IMG/VR virus record: IMGVR_UViG_3300046048_000257
Coordinates: 1-64,000 of that record
DNA length: 64,000 nucleotides
From: a virus
Strand: one strand, 5' to 3'
Part shown: positions 39,386 to 48,500 of the stretch, piece by piece
How positions within the stretch are numbered: the stretch's first letter is position 1
Layout of the letters: every line of letters starts with the position of its first letter
The notes under the pieces: generated by a model
Database searches by the model: none
Seen by the model: only the letters and a program-made list of their open reading frames with translations
What the model was told of the DNA's origin: nothing
Position numbers and translations under genes: made by a program

Positions 39386-39790
39386 ATGAGTGAGGTAACA
39401 TATTTTACACGGTTAAGGGGGCTGGCCACAGTAGTGTGGGACCCTGAAAAAAAACGCATGCTGGCTCATTTCAATAAGCAGGGCCTGCTGGCCACAGAGG
39501 ATAAAAGGGTGATAGAAACCCTTATGGCCATGGGGTACCGGCAGGTAACTGTGGATGAGCTGGCCAGAGCAGGGCTACCTGTGCCCTCTGTTAGTGATGT
39601 GCCAGACGCCATGCCCGCAGGAGTGCCCGGCAGGGGTTACACCCAGCCGGGTGAAAGCGGTGTGATGGATGGCGCAGCCATGAGGGATGGAGGTGGGCCC
39701 CGTTTAGGCGGTGATGCTAACCAGCTATTTGAGCCAGACCCCTCAGCGCCACCTCCGGGTGATGCTGGGCGCCGTAAGTTGATTAAGTAA
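39386..39790 (+). CDS. hypothetical virion protein, 134 aa
   Basis: N-terminal 65 residues are a compact domain (WDPEKKRMLAHF; ETLMAMGYRQVT) like small head-tail region proteins of other siphophages; the rest is Pro/Gly-rich and disordered. AGGAGG upstream. Unknown function. Confidence 0.65.
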   Translation: MSEVTYFTRLRGLATVVWDPEKKRMLAHFNKQGLLATEDKRVIETLMAMGYRQVTVDELARAGLPVPSVSDVPDAMPAGVPGRGYTQPGESGVMDGAAMRDGGGPRLGGDANQLFEPDPSAPPPGDAGRRKLIK

Positions 39791-39802
39791 GGAGGCCCCC
39801 TG

Positions 39803-40252
39803 ATGCCATACTGCACTGAGGATGACTTAGAGCAAGTGCGCCCTAATATCATGCAGCTGGGCGTGGATGGCTGGGATGACCAGCTGGCAGAGGCTGATGA
39901 CATTATTAACAGAGTGCTGGAGTCACGGTGGTACCGCACAGCTTGTAAGGAGTACGGGATAGACTACCGGGAAACACCTTTTGACCCCACGCTTATGCTT
40001 AACTCTGCCACGCAGTTAGCCCGGCTGGCCACTTACAAAACACTGGAGCTGGCCTATATGTATCTGCAAAAAGACAAAGCGGGCCCGGATGGTGACCCGT
40101 TTGAGAAACAGGCCGCTAATTTCCGTAAACTATACACCACGGAGCTGAGTGAGGTGCTGGCCTACGGTATAGACTATGACTGGGATGCCAGCGGTGATTT
40201 AGATTTTACGGAGCAAAAGATGCCTGTAACACGCAGGCTGGCCCGGTGTTAG
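39803..40252 (+). CDS. head-tail adaptor (DUF1320/gp6-like)
   Basis: 149 residues, helical. The opening YCTEDDLEQVRPNIMQLG and the ADDIINRVLESRW segment match phage head-tail connector adaptors, which bind under the portal. Followed by tail completion and terminator genes in the standard order. Confidence 0.75.
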   Translation: MPYCTEDDLEQVRPNIMQLGVDGWDDQLAEADDIINRVLESRWYRTACKEYGIDYRETPFDPTLMLNSATQLARLATYKTLELAYMYLQKDKAGPDGDPFEKQAANFRKLYTTELSEVLAYGIDYDWDASGDLDFTEQKMPVTRRLARC

Positions 40253-40255
40253 CTC

Positions 40256-40744
40256 ATGGCTGATAAGATAGTTGAAATAAAAGGGGCCATGGAGCTGGAG
40301 CTTAAGCTGGATGATGTGGCCATGGCCATAGTGCGTAACAGCGCACTTATGGGCAGGCTGGGTAACTTTATCAATACCAGCGTAAAAGCCCGGACCTCAG
40401 AGGGCATAAGTGCGGAGGGTACACCTTTTCAGCCGTACAGCCCACGGTACGCAGTATGGCGTAAAGAAGTTTTCGGGGCGCCTGTATCGCATGTGGACCT
40501 TACACTTACCGGGGGCATGTTTATAGCCCTAACATACACGGCGCAAAATGACCGTGTTACCTCCTTTTTTATGGATGTGCCTGATAAACGTAACCCAAAA
40601 GTGAGGGCACCAGCTAAGGCTTTTTATAACCAGCAGCTGCGTAATTTTTTTAGTATCAGCGCAGATGAGGTTAAAAAAGTAGAGAAAATGATTACCGATT
40701 ATGTTAACCAGCACCTAAGGAGTGACAAGCGTGGCACACAATAG
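40256..40744 (+). CDS. tail completion / virion morphogenesis protein
   Basis: 162 residues. EGTPFQPYSPRYAVWR and the later LTLTGGMF are the pattern of phage virion morphogenesis (gpG-like) proteins: a loop with E-G-x-P-F followed by LTxTGxL. Such proteins join head and tail. Weak ribosome site; the stop of the previous gene is 3 bases upstream. Confidence 0.7.
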   Translation: MADKIVEIKGAMELELKLDDVAMAIVRNSALMGRLGNFINTSVKARTSEGISAEGTPFQPYSPRYAVWRKEVFGAPVSHVDLTLTGGMFIALTYTAQNDRVTSFFMDVPDKRNPKVRAPAKAFYNQQLRNFFSISADEVKKVEKMITDYVNQHLRSDKRGTQ

Positions 40745-41189
40745 CAGGCGGGAGCAGCTGCTTACCAAAATAGTGCGTGAGCTGGAGGAGCTGAACAGCA
40801 TTAAAACTGTGGACCGGGTGATGCCCGGTGGGCTCAGTGATTTAGAGCAGTATGCAGCCACTCAGCTACCACTGGCAGCCGTGGTGGGTAAGCTACCAGA
40901 CCCCACTTATAAGATGAGCGCCCGAAACGTGCACACCATAGATATGGTGACCAGTGTACTGGGTGTTAATCTATTTGTGTATGCTGAGGATAACGTGACC
41001 CCGGATACAACCGTGAGCACACTGGCTGATGATATATGGGCCAAGCTGCTGGCGGATGAAACCCATGGCTTTAAATGGGTACTGAGCACACTAATCCACC
41101 CGGATGTTAACGTGGCTGTGTGGGCTCCGTATTGCGCTTTTAACATGCTGGTAAACGTAACATACCTACATGATAAAGGAGGTATTTAA
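40731..41189 (+). CDS. tail terminator-like protein
   Basis: 152 residues, beta/alpha mixture with a helical start and IWAKLLADETHGFK near the C-terminus, as in tail terminator (gpU-like) proteins that cap the tail tube. Position between gpG-like and tail tube genes supports this. GTG 40731 follows AAGGAG at 8 bases; GTG 40722 would overlap that site. Confidence 0.65.
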   Translation: MAHNSRREQLLTKIVRELEELNSIKTVDRVMPGGLSDLEQYAATQLPLAAVVGKLPDPTYKMSARNVHTIDMVTSVLGVNLFVYAEDNVTPDTTVSTLADDIWAKLLADETHGFKWVLSTLIHPDVNVAVWAPYCAFNMLVNVTYLHDKGGI

Positions 41190-41191
41190 AC

Positions 41192-41770
41192 ATGCCACAG
41201 CCGCATAGCACTCAAAATTATACGATACTTAAGGGCATATTTTATATAGCAGAGCACGATGCTGAGGGTGTGCCCGGTGCGTATTCTGATATGGGTAATG
41301 TGGTAACCGCTGAAATTGAGCCTCAGGTGGAGCGGCTGCCTCATTATTCTAACCGCAGTGGGTACCGGGTAAAGGATGCTAACCCGATTATATCCACTGA
41401 GTACATGCTGCGCATGACTTTGGATGAGCATGCAGCAGTTAACCTTAACCGCTATCTTATGGGCAGCCTTACGGGCGGCGGTGATACTATTAATGCTTTG
41501 ATGAGCATGGATAAAGAGTATGCCATACGCTTTGTGGAGGATAACCCCCGTGGGCCCAATAAGATATGGGACTTGTGGAAACTAACCCTCAGCCCTGCGG
41601 GACCGCTCCAGCTGGTAGGTGATGGCACAGAGTGGGCCGTTATGGAAATGCAAGGGGAGGGTTTAGCTGATACAAAAAACCACCCCACCAGTCCGTACAT
41701 TACCGTGGACTATAAGGGTGGTGAAACCACTACCACTACCAGTACCACCAGCACCACCACCAGCACCTAA
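41192..41770 (+). CDS. major tail tube protein with Thr/Ser tail
   Basis: 192 residues. A beta-rich body with YNRSGYRV-like and LRMTLDEH elements and ITVDYKGG at the end fits siphovirus tail tube proteins, and the gene order (terminator, tube, chaperone, tape measure) is decisive. The C-terminus is a 14-residue Thr/Ser tract that would project from every tube subunit. AAAGGAGG upstream. Confidence 0.8.
   Translation: MPQPHSTQNYTILKGIFYIAEHDAEGVPGAYSDMGNVVTAEIEPQVERLPHYSNRSGYRVKDANPIISTEYMLRMTLDEHAAVNLNRYLMGSLTGGGDTINALMSMDKEYAIRFVEDNPRGPNKIWDLWKLTLSPAGPLQLVGDGTEWAVMEMQGEGLADTKNHPTSPYITVDYKGGETTTTTSTTSTTTST
41726..41767 (+). repeat. Thr/Ser codon tract
   Basis: Fourteen Thr/Ser codons closing the tail tube gene. 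Confidence 0.9.
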
Positions 41771-41853
41771 TGGGCACAGTAGTGCTTATGCGGTAGGTGG
41801 CGGTATGATGTTTGGCGGTATGGCAGGTGGCGTATGAGCGGAGGTACACAGCT

Positions 41854-42288
41854 ATGGCCAAGTCAAAAAGGCAGCTGGTGAGTGATGCGCCTAAAGAGGA
41901 GCAGCAAGCGCCAGCGCCTGCTATCCACAACACAGATACCGTGGAGATAGGCCCTAAAACCATTACGGTAAAGGAGCTATCTGTACGTGATATTATTAAT
42001 CTGGTAAACGATAAAAACCTGCTGGGCAGTGCCAGCTCAAAAGATGGTTTTGAGCTGGATGCCCTGCGGGAGGAGGCGGAAAAGTACCTGCCTAAATTTA
42101 TCAGCGGTGCTAACATGGATGACCTGCTGGATATGAAACCCAGCGAGCTGCGCCGGATTTATGATAAATTTATGGAGATAAATAAAACTTTTTTCGCCGT
42201 GGCCCGCACAGTGGGGCTGGACCAGATAGTGGCACAGCTGAAACTGGCACTGCAAAGGGACTTTTTGAGGCTGCTTGCAGACTTATAG
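41854..42288 (+). CDS. tail assembly chaperone (short form, G-like)
   Basis: 144 residues. VEIGPKTITVKELSVRDI and a helical C-terminal half are typical of lambda-G-like chaperones that coat the tape measure protein before tube polymerisation. ATG 41854 follows GGAGG; an upstream in-frame ATG is rejected. The gene ends at TAG 42286-42288, but the -1 frame stays open far past it, see the long form. Confidence 0.75.
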   Translation: MAKSKRQLVSDAPKEEQQAPAPAIHNTDTVEIGPKTITVKELSVRDIINLVNDKNLLGSASSKDGFELDALREEAEKYLPKFISGANMDDLLDMKPSELRRIYDKFMEINKTFFAVARTVGLDQIVAQLKLALQRDFLRLLADL

Positions 42289-42455
42289 AGGCGGGCCATT
42301 TATACGTTTTAGACTATGGATATAGCTATTTTATCACTGCGCTTAACGTACACCTGAAAATCAGGCATGAGGCTCAGCGGGATAGGGCCGTGAGTTACAG
42401 AATGGCCCGGACCCTTAAAGGCCGTGACTGGCAGCGGTATTTACGTGGAGGGTGA
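41854..42455 (+). CDS. tail assembly chaperone fusion by -1 frameshift (G-T-like)
   Basis: A -1 shift near 42261-42267 would join the first 137 codons to 63 more, giving about 200 residues. The added part reads EAACRLIEAGHLYVLDYGYS, ITALNVHLKIRHEAQRDRAV and a basic end: a helical, YGYS-containing domain like the T part of G-T fusions. It has no start codon and ribosome site of its own, and it ends 3 bases before the tape measure gene. Fused chaperones made by frameshift are conserved in siphophages. Confidence 0.75.
42261..42267 (+). other. probable -1 frameshift slippery site
   Basis: CTTTTTG, read in frame as C-TTT-TTG, within the overlap of the 0 and -1 frames and 19 bases before the 0-frame stop. 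It is not a perfect X-XXY-YYZ heptamer because the first base is C. It is the only T-run in the window where the shift must happen. Confidence 0.55.
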
Positions 42456-42458
42456 TAA

Positions 42459-45044
42459 ATGGCTATAACCAGCGATACCTTACAAATTGTAATAAAGCTG
42501 CGGGACCAAGCCACTAAAGGCCTGCGGGGTATAGGCACCACGCTGGGTAAAATGCGCAACAGCGTGAGCGGCCTGATACCTAAGTTTTCAGGCTTACAGG
42601 TGGCCATAGCCGGTGCTTTTGGTGCAATCAGCGCCGGACTCATAGCCCGCAGTTTCATACAGGCCGCAGACGCAGCAGAGGGCTACCGTGTGCGGCTTTC
42701 CGTTTTACTGGGCTCACAGCGTGAGGCCAATATGCTGTTTAAGGATATGGCTGATTTTGCTGGAAACGTGAGCTTTCAGTATGAGGAAATTATGGGCGCC
42801 GCTACCTCACTGGCCGGTGTAATGGAGGGGGGCCGTGAGGAGGTAAGTAAGTGGATGCCCGTACTGGCCGACCTATCCGCCGCCTCCGGGCTTACCATGG
42901 AGGAGGCCACTTCTAATTTTATCCGCATGTATAGCTCAGGAGCAGCAGCTGCTGATGCCTTTAGGGATAAAGGCATACTGGCCATGCTGGGCTTTAAAGC
43001 TAAAACCCAATATACCGCAGAGGAAACACGTAAGATACTTATGGAGGCGTGGGAGGCGCCCACCAGCAAGTTTAGGGATGCTGCCCTTAAACTGGCTAAC
43101 ACGTGGGGCGGCCTTATGAGCATGATGGCTGATAGGTGGTTTCAGTTACGTGTGTATATCATGGAGGAGGGCGGTGTACTGGATTACATGAAAGCGGCGG
43201 CTAAAACGCTGCTGGAGTTTATTGCTAACCTGAAAAAGGAGGGCAGGCTGGATGAGTGGGCCGCACAGATGGCCCAGCGGATACTTACCGTTTTTGAAAA
43301 GGTGGCCATAGGCGTGGGCTGGCTGGTGGATAGTTTCAGAGGCTGGAAAATGATACTGGAGGGGCTGGCTATGACTTGGAACGCCATAGGCATAGCCGGG
43401 CACTGGGTTTTTGAGCAGTTTAGAAAATTCGGGATATGGCTGGATGAGCTGTTTATCAAAATGATGAATATACGGCTTACAATACTGAAATTTTTTAGCA
43501 AGCTGGAGGAGGGGGTAAAGGATGAGATAGCCGCCACTAAGAAACTGATAGCTGAGCGTGAAAAAATGGTGGAGCAGAACAGGATAGGGCTTACACAGGA
43601 GGAGGCCCTGCGTAAAATCCATGAGGCCAGACTGGAGCAGGCACTGGCCCGCCTCCAGATTATAGCCGCTGAGGTGCCTTATAATGAAAAAATAAAACAG
43701 CAGCTGGAGGAAATAAAGAAACTGGCAGAGGAGTACCGTAAGGAGCGTGAGGGTGCAGGTGATACAGGTGTGCCCCGGCCTAAGCCCACACCTGATGTGG
43801 ATACCAAGCTGATAGAGGCCCGGCTTAATGCGGAGGCCAAGATAGCCCTTGAAAAAAATAAAACCATGATGGCGGCTATTGAGGGGCAGTGGAGTGAGCA
43901 CACCATAGCCATGAAAAAGTATTTTGAGGAGCGCCTTACGTTAATTAATGAGGCTCACGCCATACAGATTAAATTACTGGAGGAGGAGGCTGCACTTGAA
44001 AAGGACCCGGCCAAAAAGGAGGCCCTGCGGGCACAAAAGGCTGCGCTGGAGGAGGAGTACATGCGCACCATTATACAGCTCCAGCTTGACCTAAATGCTG
44101 CCACACGTGAGGAGGTGGATGCCCGTAAGGATGCTGCGGATGTAATTAGTGAGATAGACCGCAGGCTGGCGCAGAGCCGTGCCAGTGGTGGCGGACTGGC
44201 TGAGCAGTTTAGGATGGAGCAGGAGCAGCTGAGGCAGCAGCAGGAGGCCGATATACAGCGGCTGCTGGATATGAAAGCCAAGGGCTATGATATGGAGGCT
44301 GAGCTGCAAGAGGCTAAAAATAAGCACCTGCTGGAGCAGGAGCAGCTGGCTATGAACCAGCGTAAGCAGCTGTGGCAGACCTATGTGGATAGCATACAGA
44401 CCACGCTGGGCTCTATGACCTCCATGTTTAATGACTGGTACCAAGCGGCGGGCTCAAAGCATAAGGAACTGTTTAACCTCTATAAGGCGGCCAGCATAGC
44501 GGAAACGATTATAGCCACATACAGCGCCGCACAAAAGGCCTATGATGCCATGGCTAAGGTGCCCTATGTGGGCCCGGCGCTGGCGGCCTCTGCTGCGGCC
44601 ATAGCCGTGGCAGCCGGTCTGGCCCGTGTGCAGTTAATCCGCCAGCAACAGATGGCCAGCGGTGGACTGGTAGGCGGAGTGAGCCCCACCCCCACAGCAG
44701 ATAACATACCCATAAAAGCCACAGCCGGTGAGTTTATGCACCCGGTGAGCACAGTAAAATATTACGGTGTAAGGGCCATGGAGGCCATACGCAAAAGACT
44801 GGTGCCCCGTGAGCTGCTTTTACAGTTTGCAGCCAAAATACCTAACATTAAAATGAGGACCCTGCACCAGTTTGCCACAGGCGGGGCCATAACTGGTGCG
44901 GCGGCAGCCTCTGGAGGTGATACTAACCTGAGCATGCCTGTGAGTATCCGGCTGCCTGAGCAGCTTAGTTTTATAGGCCGCAGGCTGGAGGCTGAAATAG
45001 AGCCTGTGATACTGCGGGTATTACGGGAGGAGCTGAGGTATTGA
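42459..45044 (+). CDS. tape measure protein
   Basis: 861 residues, mostly helical. The N-terminal part (ITSDTLQIVIKLRDQATKGL; hydrophobic QVAIAGAFGAISAGLIA) and the STYSAAQKAYDAMAKVPYVG-like segment before a Gly/Ala transmembrane stretch (about 705-730) are typical of tape measure proteins. A charged coiled coil fills about 360-690. Length sets tail length: with about 1.5 Angstrom per residue, near 130 nm. GGAGGG precedes the ATG. Confidence 0.88.
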   Translation: MAITSDTLQIVIKLRDQATKGLRGIGTTLGKMRNSVSGLIPKFSGLQVAIAGAFGAISAGLIARSFIQAADAAEGYRVRLSVLLGSQREANMLFKDMADFAGNVSFQYEEIMGAATSLAGVMEGGREEVSKWMPVLADLSAASGLTMEEATSNFIRMYSSGAAAADAFRDKGILAMLGFKAKTQYTAEETRKILMEAWEAPTSKFRDAALKLANTWGGLMSMMADRWFQLRVYIMEEGGVLDYMKAAAKTLLEFIANLKKEGRLDEWAAQMAQRILTVFEKVAIGVGWLVDSFRGWKMILEGLAMTWNAIGIAGHWVFEQFRKFGIWLDELFIKMMNIRLTILKFFSKLEEGVKDEIAATKKLIAEREKMVEQNRIGLTQEEALRKIHEARLEQALARLQIIAAEVPYNEKIKQQLEEIKKLAEEYRKEREGAGDTGVPRPKPTPDVDTKLIEARLNAEAKIALEKNKTMMAAIEGQWSEHTIAMKKYFEERLTLINEAHAIQIKLLEEEAALEKDPAKKEALRAQKAALEEEYMRTIIQLQLDLNAATREEVDARKDAADVISEIDRRLAQSRASGGGLAEQFRMEQEQLRQQQEADIQRLLDMKAKGYDMEAELQEAKNKHLLEQEQLAMNQRKQLWQTYVDSIQTTLGSMTSMFNDWYQAAGSKHKELFNLYKAASIAETIIATYSAAQKAYDAMAKVPYVGPALAASAAAIAVAAGLARVQLIRQQQMASGGLVGGVSPTPTADNIPIKATAGEFMHPVSTVKYYGVRAMEAIRKRLVPRELLLQFAAKIPNIKMRTLHQFATGGAITGAAAASGGDTNLSMPVSIRLPEQLSFIGRRLEAEIEPVILRVLREELRY

Positions 45045-45045
45045 T

Positions 45046-45462
45046 ATGATAGAAACCGGGCAGCAAAAGCTGGGTGGTTATACGTTTTACTGGGACCCGG
45101 ATAATATGACCATACCAGAAAAACAAAAGCAGGTAGCGGTGGCGGATACATATGGTGGCTCCGCCATTTTTGAATGGGCCGCCTTACTGGAGGGCACACA
45201 GGTGCAGCTGGAGTGGGATATGATGCCTAAGGGCATGTATAAGCAGCTGCGCACCATGTACCTCCAGACCGGGGTGACTTTTGTGTGGGACCCTAATACC
45301 GGGGGTAACACATACACGGTGGTGATAGAGAAACTGGAGGGCGCTTATATGGGTACTGTGCTGCATGAGGGGCAGTTTCGGCAAAATGTAAAGCTAACGC
45401 TTAATATCAGGAGTCTGGCTGCCATACTCCAGAGTACCACCAGCACCACCACTACTGAATAA
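45046..45462 (+). CDS. distal tail protein candidate with Thr/Ser tail
   Basis: 138 residues, beta-rich (GYTFYWDPDNM; TYTVVIEKLEGAYMG), resembling small baseplate proteins placed between tape measure and hub. Ends in a short Thr/Ser tract. Likely forms the ring at the tail tip. Confidence 0.65.
   Translation: MIETGQQKLGGYTFYWDPDNMTIPEKQKQVAVADTYGGSAIFEWAALLEGTQVQLEWDMMPKGMYKQLRTMYLQTGVTFVWDPNTGGNTYTVVIEKLEGAYMGTVLHEGQFRQNVKLTLNIRSLAAILQSTTSTTTTE
45433..45456 (+). repeat. Thr/Ser codon tract
   Basis: Eight Thr/Ser codons at the end of the gene at 45046. Confidence 0.85.
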
Positions 45463-45466
45463 AATA

Positions 45467-45510
45467 GGGCCTCAGGAGCCGCCAGAGGCTGTATATGAGG
45501 ACTTTAGGGT
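45467..45510 (+). other. intergenic element shared with 61365-61410
   Basis: An imperfect GCCTC/GAGGC hairpin followed by GTATATGAGGACTTTA, also found at about 61390-61405 after a perfect hairpin, and then a TAGGG ribosome-site region. Repeated mRNA leader or processing element. Confidence 0.4.
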
Positions 45511-45525
45511 AGGGGTAATACACTT

Positions 45526-48500
45526 ATGGCCTTAACACTGGATAGCGCTTTACAGAGCCGTTTAGATAGCATGCACCGGCAGCCTGCTATTGAGCTGCTT
45601 AGTAATGAGTTTTTAGCGAGTATCCCATTTCAGGGTAACAGCTTTGGGATAGCTCAGGGCGGTACTTTTAGGCCGCATTTAATACAGCACAGCAGCGGGC
45701 GGCTGGCTCAGGTGTACGTGGATGAGGATGGTGAGTTGCAGTGGATGTTTACGGATACCGCCCGTAACCAGTGGACCACGGTAAACCTATCCTCAATTAC
45801 CACAGGGGCCGTGGCTGCCTCCGCAGTGGAGCTGGCTAACGGTAACATAGGGCTGGTATATACCACCAGCTATTTGGGTAATGACAAGCTGATGCAGGCC
45901 ACTATCAGCGTGACCGGCGCCGTGGTGGCCAGCCAGAGCCAGATAGCGGACTTAACGGATGCTTACGCTTATAGCGCCCCATATGTTACCCGGCTGGGTA
46001 ATGGCACTTACTATCTGATATATGTGCAAAAGGATACCACCACGCCCTTATATACGATTTACGGGCAGACCTGCACCACATGGGGCTCATGGGGTGCAGC
46101 CTCCAATATAACCCCCTCAGGGCTCAATACAGCCGCTGAAATAGATAACCCCAGCCTATTTGAAACCACAGAGGGTGACCTTTTTCTGCTGGTGGACCAC
46201 GTGACCTCCACGCAGGATGATGTAACCATAAAAAATATATTTAGCTCCATAAGCACTAACAATGGCGCCAGCTTTGGGGCAGCCTCCGCCCGGACTAATT
46301 ACACAGCTTTTGGCAGCAACGGGCTGGACCCTATAATGATACAAAAGCAAAACGGGACCGTGTGGCTCATATTCTATGAGTCTATTAACGTGCTGCACAT
46401 GGATAGCTCCGCCACGGGCTTTTTACAGTGCAGGAGCTATGGCATGGGAGTTAAGGACCTGCACTGTGATTATGCTAACCGTAAAATACTGGTGGCCTAT
46501 GGTAACAGCCAAGGGGGTGTAAAGTATTTAACCGGTGTGGCCGTGGTGGATATGGCCACATGGAGTATTGATAAAATTTACTATAACAGCAGCACCCCGG
46601 CCATTAATCAAATATTTTGTGACCAGCACGTGTGGAATAATAGCCTTATACACGCTGATGGTAAGTACATGGCCATGGCCACGACTTATGGTACGGGCCA
46701 CATGGTGCTGTGTGTGATAGACCACACCACAGATAGCGTGACTCATTACGTGATAGATGATGTGGGGGTGGGTGGTATAAGTGATGGCGTACCGGCTTAC
46801 TATCTGGACCGTAATGTGGAGTATAACAGTAACCCTCCGTATGGCTTTTTAGGTATAGGGCCTGCCTGTATCAGAGTGGATGCCTCACGGGACCGGGTGT
46901 ATATTGGCTGGGATGGCGGCTATTACCGCCAGTATCACATTTTTAGCTACATAGACCTCACTGAGGCCCCGGATGGTGAGGGCATGTATAGTATAACGTG
47001 GGTAAATGGGCCCACCTCCGGCATAAGTGTGCCCGGACAAAATAGGGTATGGTATGAGTACGGCTGGCAGTTTGAGATAGATACGGAGCGCCAGTATCTG
47101 GTGGCCTACCACCCCGGAGGCGGCAGCGTGGGGGCTATTAACTGGAATGGGGGCTTATCAATACATGCCGAAAATGCCGGGGCTGCGATAGTTAAATATT
47201 ATACCCCGCAAAGTAATAACAGCATGTGCCTGTGGGGCCCCCGGCAGGCTGTTGTTTATAACGGGGCGGTGTATGGTGATTTTTATTACTCCGCTACTTT
47301 TCCGTACACAGACCAGCGTGGGCTCATTAAAATAGACTATTTGACTGATACAATAACCTATCACAGGCCCAGCTTTGTAACGGCTAACAGCCATACATTT
47401 TATGATTTTGCCATAGATGAGGAGGAGGAGTACCTATACATGGCGTGTGGGTGGGGTGTGGCTAAATTTAGTATGGCCAGTGGAGCATGGAGCATATTTA
47501 ATAGTGATACACTGCCCGGCTTTGTGCGCAGCGGTGAGGTGGATAGCATGGGCTTTGTGGCATGGGACCCCACAGACCGTAATGTGCTCATGGGTGCGTG
47601 GAATGATTACATAAGTAATTACCTCAGTGGTATAGGTATGTTTAGTGAAAATGGCGCTTATAATCAGCTCCAGTATATCACAGCTTATAAGGCTGCCAGC
47701 TGGGACTGGGATGCCCAGCAGGACCTGAGCTATTACACTAAGGAGGCAAAGCCCACAGCCGTGGTGGCTCTGGATGATGTGGCGTGGGTGGTGTGGAATC
47801 ACATAGACTGGGAGCAGGCGCAAAATGTGCTTTACTGGGATAATGATTTAGGTGAGATAGATATAACTGATGATATAACGGGCCCAGTTACTATTAAGTG
47901 GGAGCTTAAGCGTGAAAACAAGCTGGATTTTAAGCTGGCTAATGGATACCTGTATGACCCGCAGAACCTGCTGAGCACAAAAAACGTGGTGGGCCAAAAA
48001 GGCCGCAAGGTGGCGGTGCGTATAGGTGAGATTATAAGCGGGTATAACTACTGGGTAAACCAAGGCACATTTATAGTGGATACTGTGCAGCTGAGTTACA
48101 AACGGGGTGACCACCCTGTGCTCAGCCTGAGCTGTACGGGTAAAACTACTATATGGCGGTACCAGCAGGTAGCGGTGAGTGCACTTTACAGCGGGAGCAT
48201 GCCTGATGATGTTATTAGGGACCTGTTAGATGACCATACCACATGGCTAAATTCTGATTACAGCATACCGGTTTTTAGTGCTGAGCACAGCCTTTATTAC
48301 CAGTGGATAGATAAAACCCTGTGGGAAATAATTGAGGAAATATGTGACCACTTTTTTTATGCCATGTTTGAGGATGCAGATGGTGTATTTACATGCAGGC
48401 CCGTGAGCCTTACGCAGAGTGTGGACCATGAGTATGGTGATGATACCAAGCTGCAAAATTTTAGCCCGGATGATAATTATAGTGACTACACTAACCGGGT

